A DNA stretch of 64,000 bases from Pirellulaceae bacterium. Its GTDB lineage: Bacteria; Planctomycetota; Planctomycetia; Pirellulales; Pirellulaceae. Each line of letters starts with the position of its first letter. Within the stretch, counting starts at the first letter, position 1. This document shows positions 29,887 to 37,802 of this stretch, in pieces. Made by a program: the position numbers and the translations under genes. The DNA lies in contig JADYZV010000075.1 of assembly GCA_020852965.1 (NCBI GenBank), positions 62,001 through 126,000 of the forward strand, read 5' to 3'. The notes beneath the pieces are model-generated. The model searched no databases. It had not been told where the DNA came from and saw nothing but the letters and a program-made list of their open reading frames with translations.

Positions 29887-31296
29887 ATGAAACTCCTATC
29901 GAAAACCATTTCAAAAGCAATCTTTTGGCGCGCGACGATGCGTTTCTCACTGCTGTTCGTCTTGTGGTTCAGCCTAGGTGATATTGAGACTACAGATGCT
30001 CAGGACAAACAGCGTCCGAACGTGCTATTCATCGCCGTGGATGATCTGAACGCATGGGTCACGCATTTGGGGCGCAATCCGCAGGCAAAAACCCCCAATA
30101 TCGATCGATTGGCGAAGATGGGGACGACATTCAGTCGCGCGTATTGCGCAGTTCCCGCCTGCAATCCAGCTCGCAACGCGCTACTGACCGGCCAACGTCC
30201 CTGGACAACGGCTTGTTATATGAACGGGGACCCTTGGAAAAAGCACACGACCGAGGGCTTTGGGCTGAGCAACCAGTTTTTGCAAGCCGGTTACCACGTT
30301 GCCGGAGCGGGAAAAATCTACCACAGCCAGACTTATTTCGAGTCGGAGTGGTCGGAGTACCTGAACCCTAAGAGCTACTCCCTGGACGGGCCCAGCGTAA
30401 AGAAGGATGAGGGATTTCACCAACCGCTGCCACATGATCTCAAGGACGATGACCTCGGCGATTGGCACATCGCCAACTGGTGCATTGAACAACTGCACAA
30501 GAAGCACGATAAGCCGTTTTTTCTGGCATGCGGTCTCTACAAACCGCATCTCCCCTTTGCCGTTCCGCGGAAGTATTACGACATGTTTCCACGTGATCAA
30601 ATCGAGCTGCCGCCGTATCGTGAAGACGACCTGAGCGACATTCCACCAGCGGGGGTCAAGATGGCCAAACCCAACGGCGATCATGCCAAGTTTCTAAAAA
30701 GTGGTCGCTGGAAAGACGCTATCCAGTCCTACCTGGCAACGTGCGCGTATACCGACATGAACATCGGTCGTCTGTTGGATGCGCTCGAAGAGAGTCCGTA
30801 CGCGGAGAATACGATCATTGTCCTGTGGGGTGATCACGGTTGGTCCTTTGGTGAGAAAAGTCACTGGCGCAAATTCGCGCTGTGGGAGGAGCCAACCAGA
30901 GCCCCGCTGATTTGGGTCGCGCCCGGAGTCACGAAAGCCGGAACCGTTTGCGAGCGCACGGTTGACTTCATGACGATCTATCCAACGTTGTGCGAACTGG
31001 CGGGCATCGATACGCCGTCGCACGTCGAAGGCCCCAGCGCTGTCTCGTTATTGCGTGATCCTGAATCCGCCTGGGAGCATCCGGCTATCACGACCTACGG
31101 CTACAAGAATCACGCCGTGCGTACGGAAACGCATCGCTACATTCAGTATGCCGATGGAAGCGAAGAACTGTACGATCACAGAAACGACCCGTACGAATGG
31201 ACAAACATCGCCTCGAAACCCGAATCGACGATGGTGATTGAGGAACTGAGGAATCACCTGCCCACTCACAATGCCAAACCGTTCCAGCAGAAATGA
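29887..31296 (+). CDS. Sulfatase, iduronate-2-sulfatase-like
   Basis: This 469-aa sulfatase of the alkaline-phosphatase superfamily has an N-terminal signal sequence (basic start and hydrophobic FSLLFVLWFSLG, about 18-30). The metal-binding DDLNAWV follows. The formylglycine motif is Cys92-N-P-A-R96 in AVPACNPARNALLTG. Other landmarks are GAGKIYHS, FFLACGLYKPHLPF and WGDHGWSFGEKSHWRK, and together they match the iduronate-2-sulfatase group. Activity needs Cys-to-formylglycine maturation by an enzyme not encoded in this window. The start at 29887 has GAAGG five bases upstream; ATG 29938 is the alternative. Planctomycetes carry many such enzymes for sulfated polysaccharides. The substrate here is unknown. 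Confidence 0.92.
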   Translation: MKLLSKTISKAIFWRATMRFSLLFVLWFSLGDIETTDAQDKQRPNVLFIAVDDLNAWVTHLGRNPQAKTPNIDRLAKMGTTFSRAYCAVPACNPARNALLTGQRPWTTACYMNGDPWKKHTTEGFGLSNQFLQAGYHVAGAGKIYHSQTYFESEWSEYLNPKSYSLDGPSVKKDEGFHQPLPHDLKDDDLGDWHIANWCIEQLHKKHDKPFFLACGLYKPHLPFAVPRKYYDMFPRDQIELPPYREDDLSDIPPAGVKMAKPNGDHAKFLKSGRWKDAIQSYLATCAYTDMNIGRLLDALEESPYAENTIIVLWGDHGWSFGEKSHWRKFALWEEPTRAPLIWVAPGVTKAGTVCERTVDFMTIYPTLCELAGIDTPSHVEGPSAVSLLRDPESAWEHPAITTYGYKNHAVRTETHRYIQYADGSEELYDHRNDPYEWTNIASKPESTMVIEELRNHLPTHNAKPFQQK

Positions 31297-31389
31297 GTGT
31301 ACGAGGTGGACCGTGAGTCACCTCAAGTCATATTATTATCATAGGTCGTTCTTCTGATTGTCCGTCGGCCACCTACCTGCACAGGAAAT

Positions 31390-32484
31390 ATGGAACAAGA
31401 CACATCGACTTCTGAATCGCAAGTGGAGGTAAACTTTGATGGACTGCGAAACGCCATCAGCCCGATCAATCTAATGTTCGATGGCAGACTCTATCAAGAC
31501 GTGAAAGGTCTTACAGCGCACATCACCCAAGCAATGAAGATGGTCAAACGAGAGCGTCCTGACTACCAGGGCGCGCTCGTCGAAATCAACCTACTGGAAG
31601 CAGCCTTCAATTCGGCCATCATGCGCTGGGAACAAAAGCTCACCGGCGAGATCCAGAGGCTCAAGAGCACGGTCGAAACTGCGCAACAAAAGTCATTGGG
31701 CGCCACCAAGAAGATCAGCAAGTACAAAGAAGAATTGACGCGTGGCAGAGCCTCCACACGCTCGATGCCCATCCGAATTGGGCAGGTGCGAAATCAACTG
31801 ATTCACGTGAGTGGCAATAGTCCTCGTTCCTCGTCGTTGGGAATGGCAAAGAAAACCAAATCTAGGTTGGTCGAGGGTACTGATAAGTTCCCCACGGTTT
31901 ACAAGAATGCAGTTGCACAGGTTCTTCGTAAAGTGGAGCAGCGAGGCAGCGCGAAGTTCATGGAAACTGCACTGAAGGTCTTCAAGAACGTGTCGAAGCC
32001 GATGTTCGAATTGCAACGCGAACAAGAAATCCACCGATGCAAACTCTATTACTTGCAGCAAAGCAATGCCGACAACGATCCGAAGTCTCAGTTTGTGGTA
32101 GTCAGGGGAATTAACGAAGCCGGCGGCGCGTACTCTCTACAATCCATTTTTCTGGATACGCAACAAACCTTTGAAATTGAATTTGAGGACTTGGATCGGC
32201 GAAACGTCTTCGTTTTCGAGCCTCTCGAGGATATGGAGATCATACTCCAGCTATTGCGGGCTAAGTTCAAAGGCAGTGACTTCAAGGAGACCTTCAATCT
32301 TTACGCGGCCATTCGCCGCAAGGCCATCGAAAACCAGCGTGACGAAAAGTTCAACCCAAGGCAGCTGGAAATCCATCAGTACTTGACAGATTTGGTTTTC
32401 GAATTTGTCGGTATCTCCTTTGACAATCGCGCTGCCGAAGTGCGTTTTACTGAACACATCAACGCTGCCATCCAAATTCGCTGA
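31390..32484 (+). CDS. Hypothetical cytoplasmic coiled-coil protein
   Basis: I do not recognise this 364-aa protein. It has no signal peptide or membrane helix. Residues about 65-120 are charged and helical (KLTGEIQRLKSTVETAQQK), consistent with a short coiled coil. Residues about 120-165 are basic and Ser/Arg-rich (RASTRSMPIRIG, SPRSSSLGMAKKTKSR), which could be disordered or bind nucleic acid. The C-terminal half (about 210-364) looks globular, with QFVVVRGINEAGGAYSLQ and a mostly alpha end. The ATG has AGGAAA just upstream. Codon use and frame length support a real gene. It follows the sulfatase on the same strand at about 94 bp. Confidence 0.75.
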   Translation: MEQDTSTSESQVEVNFDGLRNAISPINLMFDGRLYQDVKGLTAHITQAMKMVKRERPDYQGALVEINLLEAAFNSAIMRWEQKLTGEIQRLKSTVETAQQKSLGATKKISKYKEELTRGRASTRSMPIRIGQVRNQLIHVSGNSPRSSSLGMAKKTKSRLVEGTDKFPTVYKNAVAQVLRKVEQRGSAKFMETALKVFKNVSKPMFELQREQEIHRCKLYYLQQSNADNDPKSQFVVVRGINEAGGAYSLQSIFLDTQQTFEIEFEDLDRRNVFVFEPLEDMEIILQLLRAKFKGSDFKETFNLYAAIRRKAIENQRDEKFNPRQLEIHQYLTDLVFEFVGISFDNRAAEVRFTEHINAAIQIR

Positions 32485-32558
32485 AGTGTGAGCTATGTTG
32501 TTCCGATTCCCGAGGGGCTCAAGCCTCCTTCTATGATTCGTAATCTTGCTCGATTCGC

Positions 32559-32598
32559 CCACTAATATTTCTAAAGAGCCACTAATACTTCTGAAGAG
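32559..32598. repeat. Two tandem 20-bp repeats
   Basis: CCACTAATATTTCTAAAGAG at 32559-32578 is followed directly by CCACTAATACTTCTGAAGAG, with two differences. A partial third start (CCATTCTAATGA) follows. The repeat lies in the intergenic region next to copy B of the dispersed element. Confidence 0.85.
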
Positions 32599-32610
32599 CC
32601 ATTCTAATGA

Positions 32611-32729
32611 ATTCTTAAGCTGGCTGATCAGATGATCTGTTGGTATCGCAGAAGTGCGAGGTGCCATAGAGTAGCGTTCCTATCCGTGCTCCGACCTCGC
32701 CATCCATGCTAGCGAATGTCACGGAATCT
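32611..32729 (-). repeat. Dispersed repeat, copy B (half element)
   Basis: Read on the minus strand from 32729 down to 32611, this stretch matches 35656-35762 (plus strand) at about 85% over the first 80 aligned bases (12 mismatches), then with a small gap to GAAT. Shared words include TTCGCTAGCA, GGAGCACGGATAG and ATACCAACAGAT. Copy B lacks the left inverted arm seen in copy A. It supplies the last roughly 38 codons and the stop of the DUF1579 remnant. Confidence 0.8.
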
Positions 32730-33034
32730 TGTGTGATGCTGATGATCAGCTCATCTACTTCATTTTCTGTGTAAGCCAACTGCATGAATCTGGTTTCCTC
32801 TCCGCCTTGGAGAGTGATGTACATGGTCATCACACGTTTCCCATCATTGTAGACGGTGGTCAACCTGTGTTTGGCCGGGTTGCCGTCCATGCCATGCGCC
32901 ATTCCGACAAGTGTCATTGTCTTTTTTTCATTGTCGTACTCACCCTTCATATGCATCATTCCAGGACTCAAAGAATCCACCCAGGTTCCAAGGTATTTCT
33001 TTGCCTCGGCGTCATAGCCTGCGGTGATTCTCAA
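32615..33034 (-). pseudogene. DUF1579 remnant, 5'-truncated and fused to a repeat
   Basis: The open frame reads 139 codons from a TTG. Residues 7-70 match the second half of DUF1579 proteins (GYDAEAKKYLGTWVDS, GMMHMKGEYDNEKKTMTL, MAHGMDGNPAKHRLT, FMQLAYTENE). The first half of the family, about 70 residues with a WL--LVGEW-type start and a GG-W motif, is missing. Upstream the frame runs only about 15 more codons to a TAG with no ATG. The natural family end is near YTENE; beyond that the frame runs on through repeat copy B, adding a foreign tail of about 40 residues. I call it a degraded gene. A short functional protein started at TTG cannot be excluded. Confidence 0.6.
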
Positions 33035-33346
33035 TACAGTCGACTTGCACAGTCCGTCCGTGCTCTTGTCAGCTTGCTACAATGCCTGGTCGACGCAGTT
33101 TTTCGCATTGAGCGCGAATTCGTTGCTGATGCGCGATTTGTCTACTCAGACAACCAAGCATATGCACCCGGATGCCTGGACTAGGGACTAGGCGACGAGC
33201 AGCAACTTTCGTCGATGTCATGAGACTTCAGCCGACACATTGAGCTTTTAGCAGCATGTTGAATTCGCACCAACGCACTCTCAACTTCTCAACTGTTGAT
33301 TGAGTGAGCCAACTAATCGACGAACCACACGAACATAGAGAACCTT
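33035..33346. other. Intergenic region, 312 bp
   Basis: No gene is visible. I looked on the minus strand for the lost N-terminal half of the DUF1579 gene and found neither the expected motif nor a usable start. The end near 33346 should hold the CIA30 promoter. Confidence 0.45.
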
Positions 33347-33955
33347 ATGTCGCTCAAACCAACCTCGCTCTTGATGTTCACCGCCCATCTTGCTTTCTAT
33401 TCTGCCGTCGGCGTAGCGGTGGTAGCCGCACAACCGCCAGACAGAACGGGGACGGGCCGTGTGCTGTTCGATTTTGACAATGCCGATACTTCGGAAAAAT
33501 GGCGAATTGTTAACGACGACGTAATGGGTGGCCGGTCGAGCAGCAAGCTAACGATTTCCGAGGACGGCATTGCTAAGTTTTTTGGCGAGCTGTCATTGGA
33601 GAACAACGGCGGGTTCGCATCAATCCGTTCCAGACCTACAAAGCTGGATTTAAAGCTAGATCAGAAAATCGCTCTCCGAGTACGTGGCGATGGTCGACGG
33701 TATAACTTTAACCTCTATGTTCCTCGACGCCAAACGGCGTTCTCGTACCAAGCCGAATTTGAAACAAGCCAAGGAGAGTGGATCCAAATCGATCTACCAT
33801 TATCTGAGTTCGTGGCCACATCGTTTGGGCGACGAGTCGAGGGAGATACTCTCGACCCGAGTCAGGTGGAGGCCATTGGCGTATTGCTTAGCGACAAACT
33901 GGCAGGGCGATTTGAGCTACTAATCGACTGGGTCCGAATCGACAACGCTGAATAG
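33347..33955 (+). CDS. Secreted CIA30-like protein
   Basis: This 202-aa protein has a signal peptide or N-terminal anchor (about 1-28, ending VVAAQ). The remainder matches the CIA30 (complex I intermediate-associated protein 30) family: LFDFDNADTSEKWRIVNDDVMGGRSSS near 40-65, FGELSLENNGGFASIRS, and the end IGVLLSDKLAGRFELLIDWVRID. The fold is a galactose-binding-like jelly roll. In bacteria these proteins are usually exported and have no proven link to complex I. Here it stands alone between the DUF1579 remnant and the SDR gene. The ATG at 33347 has no strong Shine-Dalgarno. Confidence 0.85.
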   Translation: MSLKPTSLLMFTAHLAFYSAVGVAVVAAQPPDRTGTGRVLFDFDNADTSEKWRIVNDDVMGGRSSSKLTISEDGIAKFFGELSLENNGGFASIRSRPTKLDLKLDQKIALRVRGDGRRYNFNLYVPRRQTAFSYQAEFETSQGEWIQIDLPLSEFVATSFGRRVEGDTLDPSQVEAIGVLLSDKLAGRFELLIDWVRIDNAE

Positions 33956-34064
33956 AATTCAATAAGACGTCAGACGCCGCTGCTGACGCTGCGAGATATG
34001 GCGGGGGAGGGAATTCCTGATCGTCACGCAGTTCTTTGTATTTGGAAGATTGTCAGGGCCATCG

Positions 34065-35516
34065 ATGAATGCTGTGAAAAAACCAAGGATCTTATTAACT
34101 GGTGCAACGGGTTATATTGGTGGAAGATTGCTACCTCTGCTCGAAGAACTGGGTTATCCGGTCCGTTGCCTGACTCGACGCTCAGGTTCGATTGAAAGCT
34201 CAGTCGACACGGGTCGCGAAATCGTGGAAGGGGATGTTCTCGAACCCAATTCACTCCCCGCTGCCATGGCCGGTATCGATACGGCATTCTATTTCGTGCA
34301 CTCCATGGGTTCTACTGCCGATTTTGAAGAACAAGACCGGCAAGCTGCACAAAACTTTTCCGCAGCCGCCAAAACAGCAGGCGTCAGAAGGATCATCTAC
34401 CTCGGAGGACTGGGGAACCGAGATAGGAATTTGTCCAAGCACTTGCGAAGCCGACAAGAGACCGGGGATATTCTCCGCGAAAGCGGAGTTCAAGTCATCG
34501 AATTGCGAGCTTCCATTGTGATCGGCTCGGGCAGTCTATCGTTCGAAATGGTTCGCGCATTGACGGAACGGTTACCGATCATGATTTGTCCCAAATGGGT
34601 TCGAGTGGAAGCCCAGCCAATTGCAATTGAAGACATGTTGTCACTCCTGATCGAGTCGATTGGGCTTCCGTCGACGGATTCGCACGTCTTTGAAATAGGA
34701 GGGCCCGATCAAGTCAACTATGGAGAGATCATGCAGGAGTATGCTCGGCAGCGCAAGCTTCGTCGATTGATGATTCCGGTACCGCTATTGACACCGTATC
34801 TCTCCAGCTTATGGCTGGGGCTTGTCACTCCGCTCTACGCTCGAGTTGGTCGCAAGATGATCGATAGTATGAGGAACGCCACGGTTGTGTCTAACAATTT
34901 GGCTGGGATAGCTTTTAAGGTCGTGCCAAGGTCCGCTTCCGAGGCGATAGCCAGAGCGCTCATCAACGAGGAGCGTGAATTCGCCGCGACTCGTTGGTCG
35001 GACTCGCTTTCATCATCGGGCGAGCCCCGCGCACTGGGTGGGGTGAGATTCGGCTCGAGGCTAGTTGATTCACGAACCGTTTCGATCGCGGTGCCGCCGC
35101 ATGTAGCGTTTGCTCCGATCCAAAGTTTAGGCGGTCCAACCGGTTGGTACTACGGAAACTGGATGTGGCGTGTACGCGGCTTTCTCGATCTGTTGGTGGG
35201 AGGAGTCGGCATGCGGCGCGGTCGCCCTCATCCAACCTCGATCCGTGTGGGTGATACCTTGGATTTCTGGCGTGTGGAAGCCTTCGAACCAGATCGATTC
35301 TTACGACTGCGGGCTGAGATGAAGGTACCCGGACGGGCCTGGTTGGAATTTGAGGTAACCGGAGATGAACTGCAGAGCACCATCCGCCAAACAGCTAGTT
35401 TCGATCCCGTCGGCCTGGCAGGCCTAGCCTACTGGTACGCTCTCACGCCAGTTCACCATCTAGTGTTTGCCGGCATGCTACGCAATTTAGCCGCCGCAGC
35501 CCAACGCAATCGATGA
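34065..35516 (+). CDS. SDR-family NAD(P)-binding protein with DUF2867 domain
   Basis: This 483-aa protein starts with an atypical/extended SDR Rossmann domain: TGATGYIGG at residues 12-20, VEGDVLEPNSLPAAM, AFYFVHSMGS and RIIYLGGLGN. The second half (about 300-483) resembles DUF2867 (GGPTGWYYGNWMWRVRGFLDLLVGG; GDTLDFWRVEAFEPDRFLRLRAEMKVPGRAWLEFEV). This fusion is a common bacterial architecture of unknown reaction. The open frame can extend to a TTG at 34050, but the ATG at 34065 is the natural start just before the Rossmann strand. It is cytoplasmic or membrane-associated, and no close operon partner is seen. Confidence 0.9.
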   Translation: MNAVKKPRILLTGATGYIGGRLLPLLEELGYPVRCLTRRSGSIESSVDTGREIVEGDVLEPNSLPAAMAGIDTAFYFVHSMGSTADFEEQDRQAAQNFSAAAKTAGVRRIIYLGGLGNRDRNLSKHLRSRQETGDILRESGVQVIELRASIVIGSGSLSFEMVRALTERLPIMICPKWVRVEAQPIAIEDMLSLLIESIGLPSTDSHVFEIGGPDQVNYGEIMQEYARQRKLRRLMIPVPLLTPYLSSLWLGLVTPLYARVGRKMIDSMRNATVVSNNLAGIAFKVVPRSASEAIARALINEEREFAATRWSDSLSSSGEPRALGGVRFGSRLVDSRTVSIAVPPHVAFAPIQSLGGPTGWYYGNWMWRVRGFLDLLVGGVGMRRGRPHPTSIRVGDTLDFWRVEAFEPDRFLRLRAEMKVPGRAWLEFEVTGDELQSTIRQTASFDPVGLAGLAYWYALTPVHHLVFAGMLRNLAAAAQRNR

Positions 35517-35968
35517 GCTGAACTGCCGTACCCAAAGCGGAATCCTACCAAACCAGTCTTTCGGCGCGCCACTGAGGGGATGTAAACGAGCCATGTCGTC
35601 TTCTGTCCCTGTCATCCGTGCTCTGGACTTGCTATCCGTGCGAGAATTCGTGTCATTCGCTAGCACGGATGGCAAGGCCGGAGCACGGATAGTAACGCCA
35701 CTCGGTTGCACCATGCACTTTTGCAATACCAACAGATTTTTCTGAGAAGCCAGTTTAGGAATGTTCGCGATAGCCTGAATGTTGGATCACACTTTAGGTC
35801 GAATTGACCGTAGGAGGCCAGCATGGGGACACTCTCGGATGATTGGAGGTCAGCTATTTGCGAGTAGCTATCCTCGTAGAACTATTCGTCGAGGGCACCG
35901 TAGCCTACGCGGTTTGTGTTAAACTGTGCGTCTATCGGACTTTGTGATCCTACCTTGAGGTTGTGCAA
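35517..35968. other. Intergenic region, 452 bp, mostly repeat copy A
   Basis: No gene is seen. Positions 35614-35762 are the dispersed repeat. The last 200 bp contain the leader of the amidohydrolase gene, with TGAGG about eight bases before its ATG. Confidence 0.5.
35614..35762 (+). repeat. Dispersed repeat, copy A, with 28-bp inverted arms
   Basis: Arms at 35614-35641 and 35663-35690 are reverse complements with three mismatches in 28 positions, around a 21-base loop. Each arm contains ATCCGTGC twice, 12 bases apart. The part from 35656 to 35762 is homologous to copy B at 32611-32729. The hairpin lies about 100 bp after the SDR gene stop and could also act as a transcription barrier, but the homology shows it is a mobile or multicopy element. 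Confidence 0.85.
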
Positions 35969-37588
35969 ATGATTTTCAACTGGCGTAATTCTGCATGCTG
36001 GCGTACCGCATTTCTGGCGATGACGGTGACAATCGGTCACGTTGTCAGTCTCCATGCGCAACAACTTTCGCAAGTTGATGTTCTATTGAGAAACGCTGAA
36101 ATCCATCGGGGTGACGGTGAAGCGGCGATTATAGGGGACGTTGCGATCTCGGGCGACCGAATTATTGCCGTCGGAAAGATTGACTCAGACGCTCGTCCAC
36201 TACGAATCATCGATTGCACGGGCTTGATCGTGTGTCCTGGATTCATTGATTTGCACAACCATAGTGACGACGAAATTCTGCTCAAAGAAACATCTTCGGC
36301 AATGAATTACTTGACTCAGGGGTGTACTACGTTGGTCACCGGCAACTGTGGCAGCGGGCCGGTCGACGTCGCCGAATACTATGATGCCATCGAACGCAAT
36401 GGCACCGGGCTGAACATCATGCACCTGCTGCCCCAGGGGGACTTGCGCCAAAGAGTCATTGGATTGGAACAGCGGAAGGCCACCTCTGAAGAACTCGATC
36501 AAATGCGTGAGCTGGCGCGCAAGGCGATGCTGGAAGGGGCCTGGGGGATGTCGACGGGGTTGATCTATGTCCCGAGTTCCTATGCGGACATCGATGAACT
36601 GGTCGCGGTTTCCGAAGTGGTTGGGCAACATGGCGGGATCTACGCAAGCCATATTCGCAACGAAGGGACGCAGTTGTTGGATTCAGTTAATGAGGCACTG
36701 GAAATAGGGAAACGAGCCAAGTTGCCGGTTCACATTTCGCATTTCAAATCGTCTGGCAAAGATTCTTGGGGGCTGGTTCGCACGGCGATTGAAATCATCA
36801 AACAGCGGCGTGCCGAAGGGCAGACGGTGACCGCTGACCAGTATCCGTACACGGCATCAAGCACGTCGTTGGGAGCGACCTGCATTCCAGCTTGGGCACG
36901 CGCCGGCGGACGGGAAGCGATGATCGAGCGAATTGATAAGGACGACGAACAATCCAAGCGGGTCATCGATGCGATTCTCGAAAAGCTAGAGGTGACTGAC
37001 AATGGTCACCGAATTCAAATCGCCTCCTGCTCCGAGCACCCCGAATGGGCAGGCCGGCGTCTAGACGAGATCGCCGCTGACCTTAAGATCGCTCCGGTGG
37101 ATCTCGTGTTGCAAATTGAACGCAACGGTGGCGCCTCGGTCGTCAATCACAGCATCGATGAAAGCGATGTTCGGTTTGTAATGCAACAAGATTGGGTTGC
37201 CACGGCTTCGGATGGTTCTGCGAAACTCCCCTCCAATTCCATTCCACATCCGCGAAGTTATGGCACCTTTCCTCGCCGCATCGGGCATTACGCCCATCGC
37301 GAACAGGTCATTTCACTTGAGCAGGCCATATTCAGTGCGACTGGACTGCCGGCACAAATCTTGGGTATCCAAGACCGCGGCTTGGTGCAAGAGGGGTGTT
37401 TTGCGGATATCGTCGTGTTTGATCGCGACACGCTGATCGATCGTTCAACCTTTGTCCAGCCGCATCAATACAGCGCTGGCGTAGTCCATTTGTTCGTTAA
37501 CGGACGACCCGCGATCGCCGATGGGCACGCGACCGGCGCGCTTTTTGGAAGAGCCGTGCGCAAACACGAAGCCAATCCAACGCGGTAG
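35969..37588 (+). CDS. N-acyl-D-amino-acid deacylase-like amidohydrolase
   Basis: This 539-aa exported amidohydrolase of the D-aminoacylase group has a signal peptide (about 1-29, ending VSLHAQQ). An N-terminal amidohydrolase beta domain (VDVLLRNAEIHRGDGE, GDRIIAVGKI) precedes the metal motif HNH at 96-98 in GFIDLHNHSDD. GCTTLVTGNCGSG, STGLIYVPSSYAD, ASHIRNEGTQLLD, HISHFKSSG and ATASDGSAKLP follow. The C-terminus closes the beta domain (GCFADIVVFDRDTL). The likely reaction is hydrolysis of N-acyl-D-amino acids or a related amide; the substrate is not provable. The ATG 35969 with TGAGG upstream is preferred to the GTG at 35963. It converges on the second kinase gene. Confidence 0.9.
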   Translation: MIFNWRNSACWRTAFLAMTVTIGHVVSLHAQQLSQVDVLLRNAEIHRGDGEAAIIGDVAISGDRIIAVGKIDSDARPLRIIDCTGLIVCPGFIDLHNHSDDEILLKETSSAMNYLTQGCTTLVTGNCGSGPVDVAEYYDAIERNGTGLNIMHLLPQGDLRQRVIGLEQRKATSEELDQMRELARKAMLEGAWGMSTGLIYVPSSYADIDELVAVSEVVGQHGGIYASHIRNEGTQLLDSVNEALEIGKRAKLPVHISHFKSSGKDSWGLVRTAIEIIKQRRAEGQTVTADQYPYTASSTSLGATCIPAWARAGGREAMIERIDKDDEQSKRVIDAILEKLEVTDNGHRIQIASCSEHPEWAGRRLDEIAADLKIAPVDLVLQIERNGGASVVNHSIDESDVRFVMQQDWVATASDGSAKLPSNSIPHPRSYGTFPRRIGHYAHREQVISLEQAIFSATGLPAQILGIQDRGLVQEGCFADIVVFDRDTLIDRSTFVQPHQYSAGVVHLFVNGRPAIADGHATGALFGRAVRKHEANPTR

Positions 37589-37607
37589 TGGAATCAGCCG
37601 CGTCGTG

Positions 37608-37654
37608 CCGGCTGAGCGTCAGCCGGGCATGCTAGCGTCCCTCCAATCGCTAGC
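37608..37654. terminator. Two hairpins between convergent genes
   Basis: CCGGCTGA-GCG-TCAGCCGG (37608-37626) is a perfect 8-bp stem with a 3-base loop. GCTAGCG and CGCTAGC (37631-37637 and 37648-37654) form a perfect 7-bp stem with a 10-base loop. They lie between the converging amidohydrolase and kinase genes and could stop transcription from both sides. Neither has a T-run, so they may equally be palindromic repeat elements. Confidence 0.45.
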
Positions 37655-37802
37655 AGGGCGAAACAACTGGAAGCTACAGCGGAAACTGCGCGTAGATTAG
37701 ACGCTCGGTGTGGAAGGTTGCGACTTAGATTGCTTTGCGAGTTCGATCAATGAACATTGTGGGAATTTGGATTCTGACTAGGCTACTTTGGTACCTGTCT
37801 GT

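Noticed and set aside
21991-32525. Shared word GGCTCAAGCCT(C)CTTCTAT near 21992 and 32511
   Set aside because: The match is about 18 bp with gaps and the contexts differ; too short to call a repeat family without a genome search.
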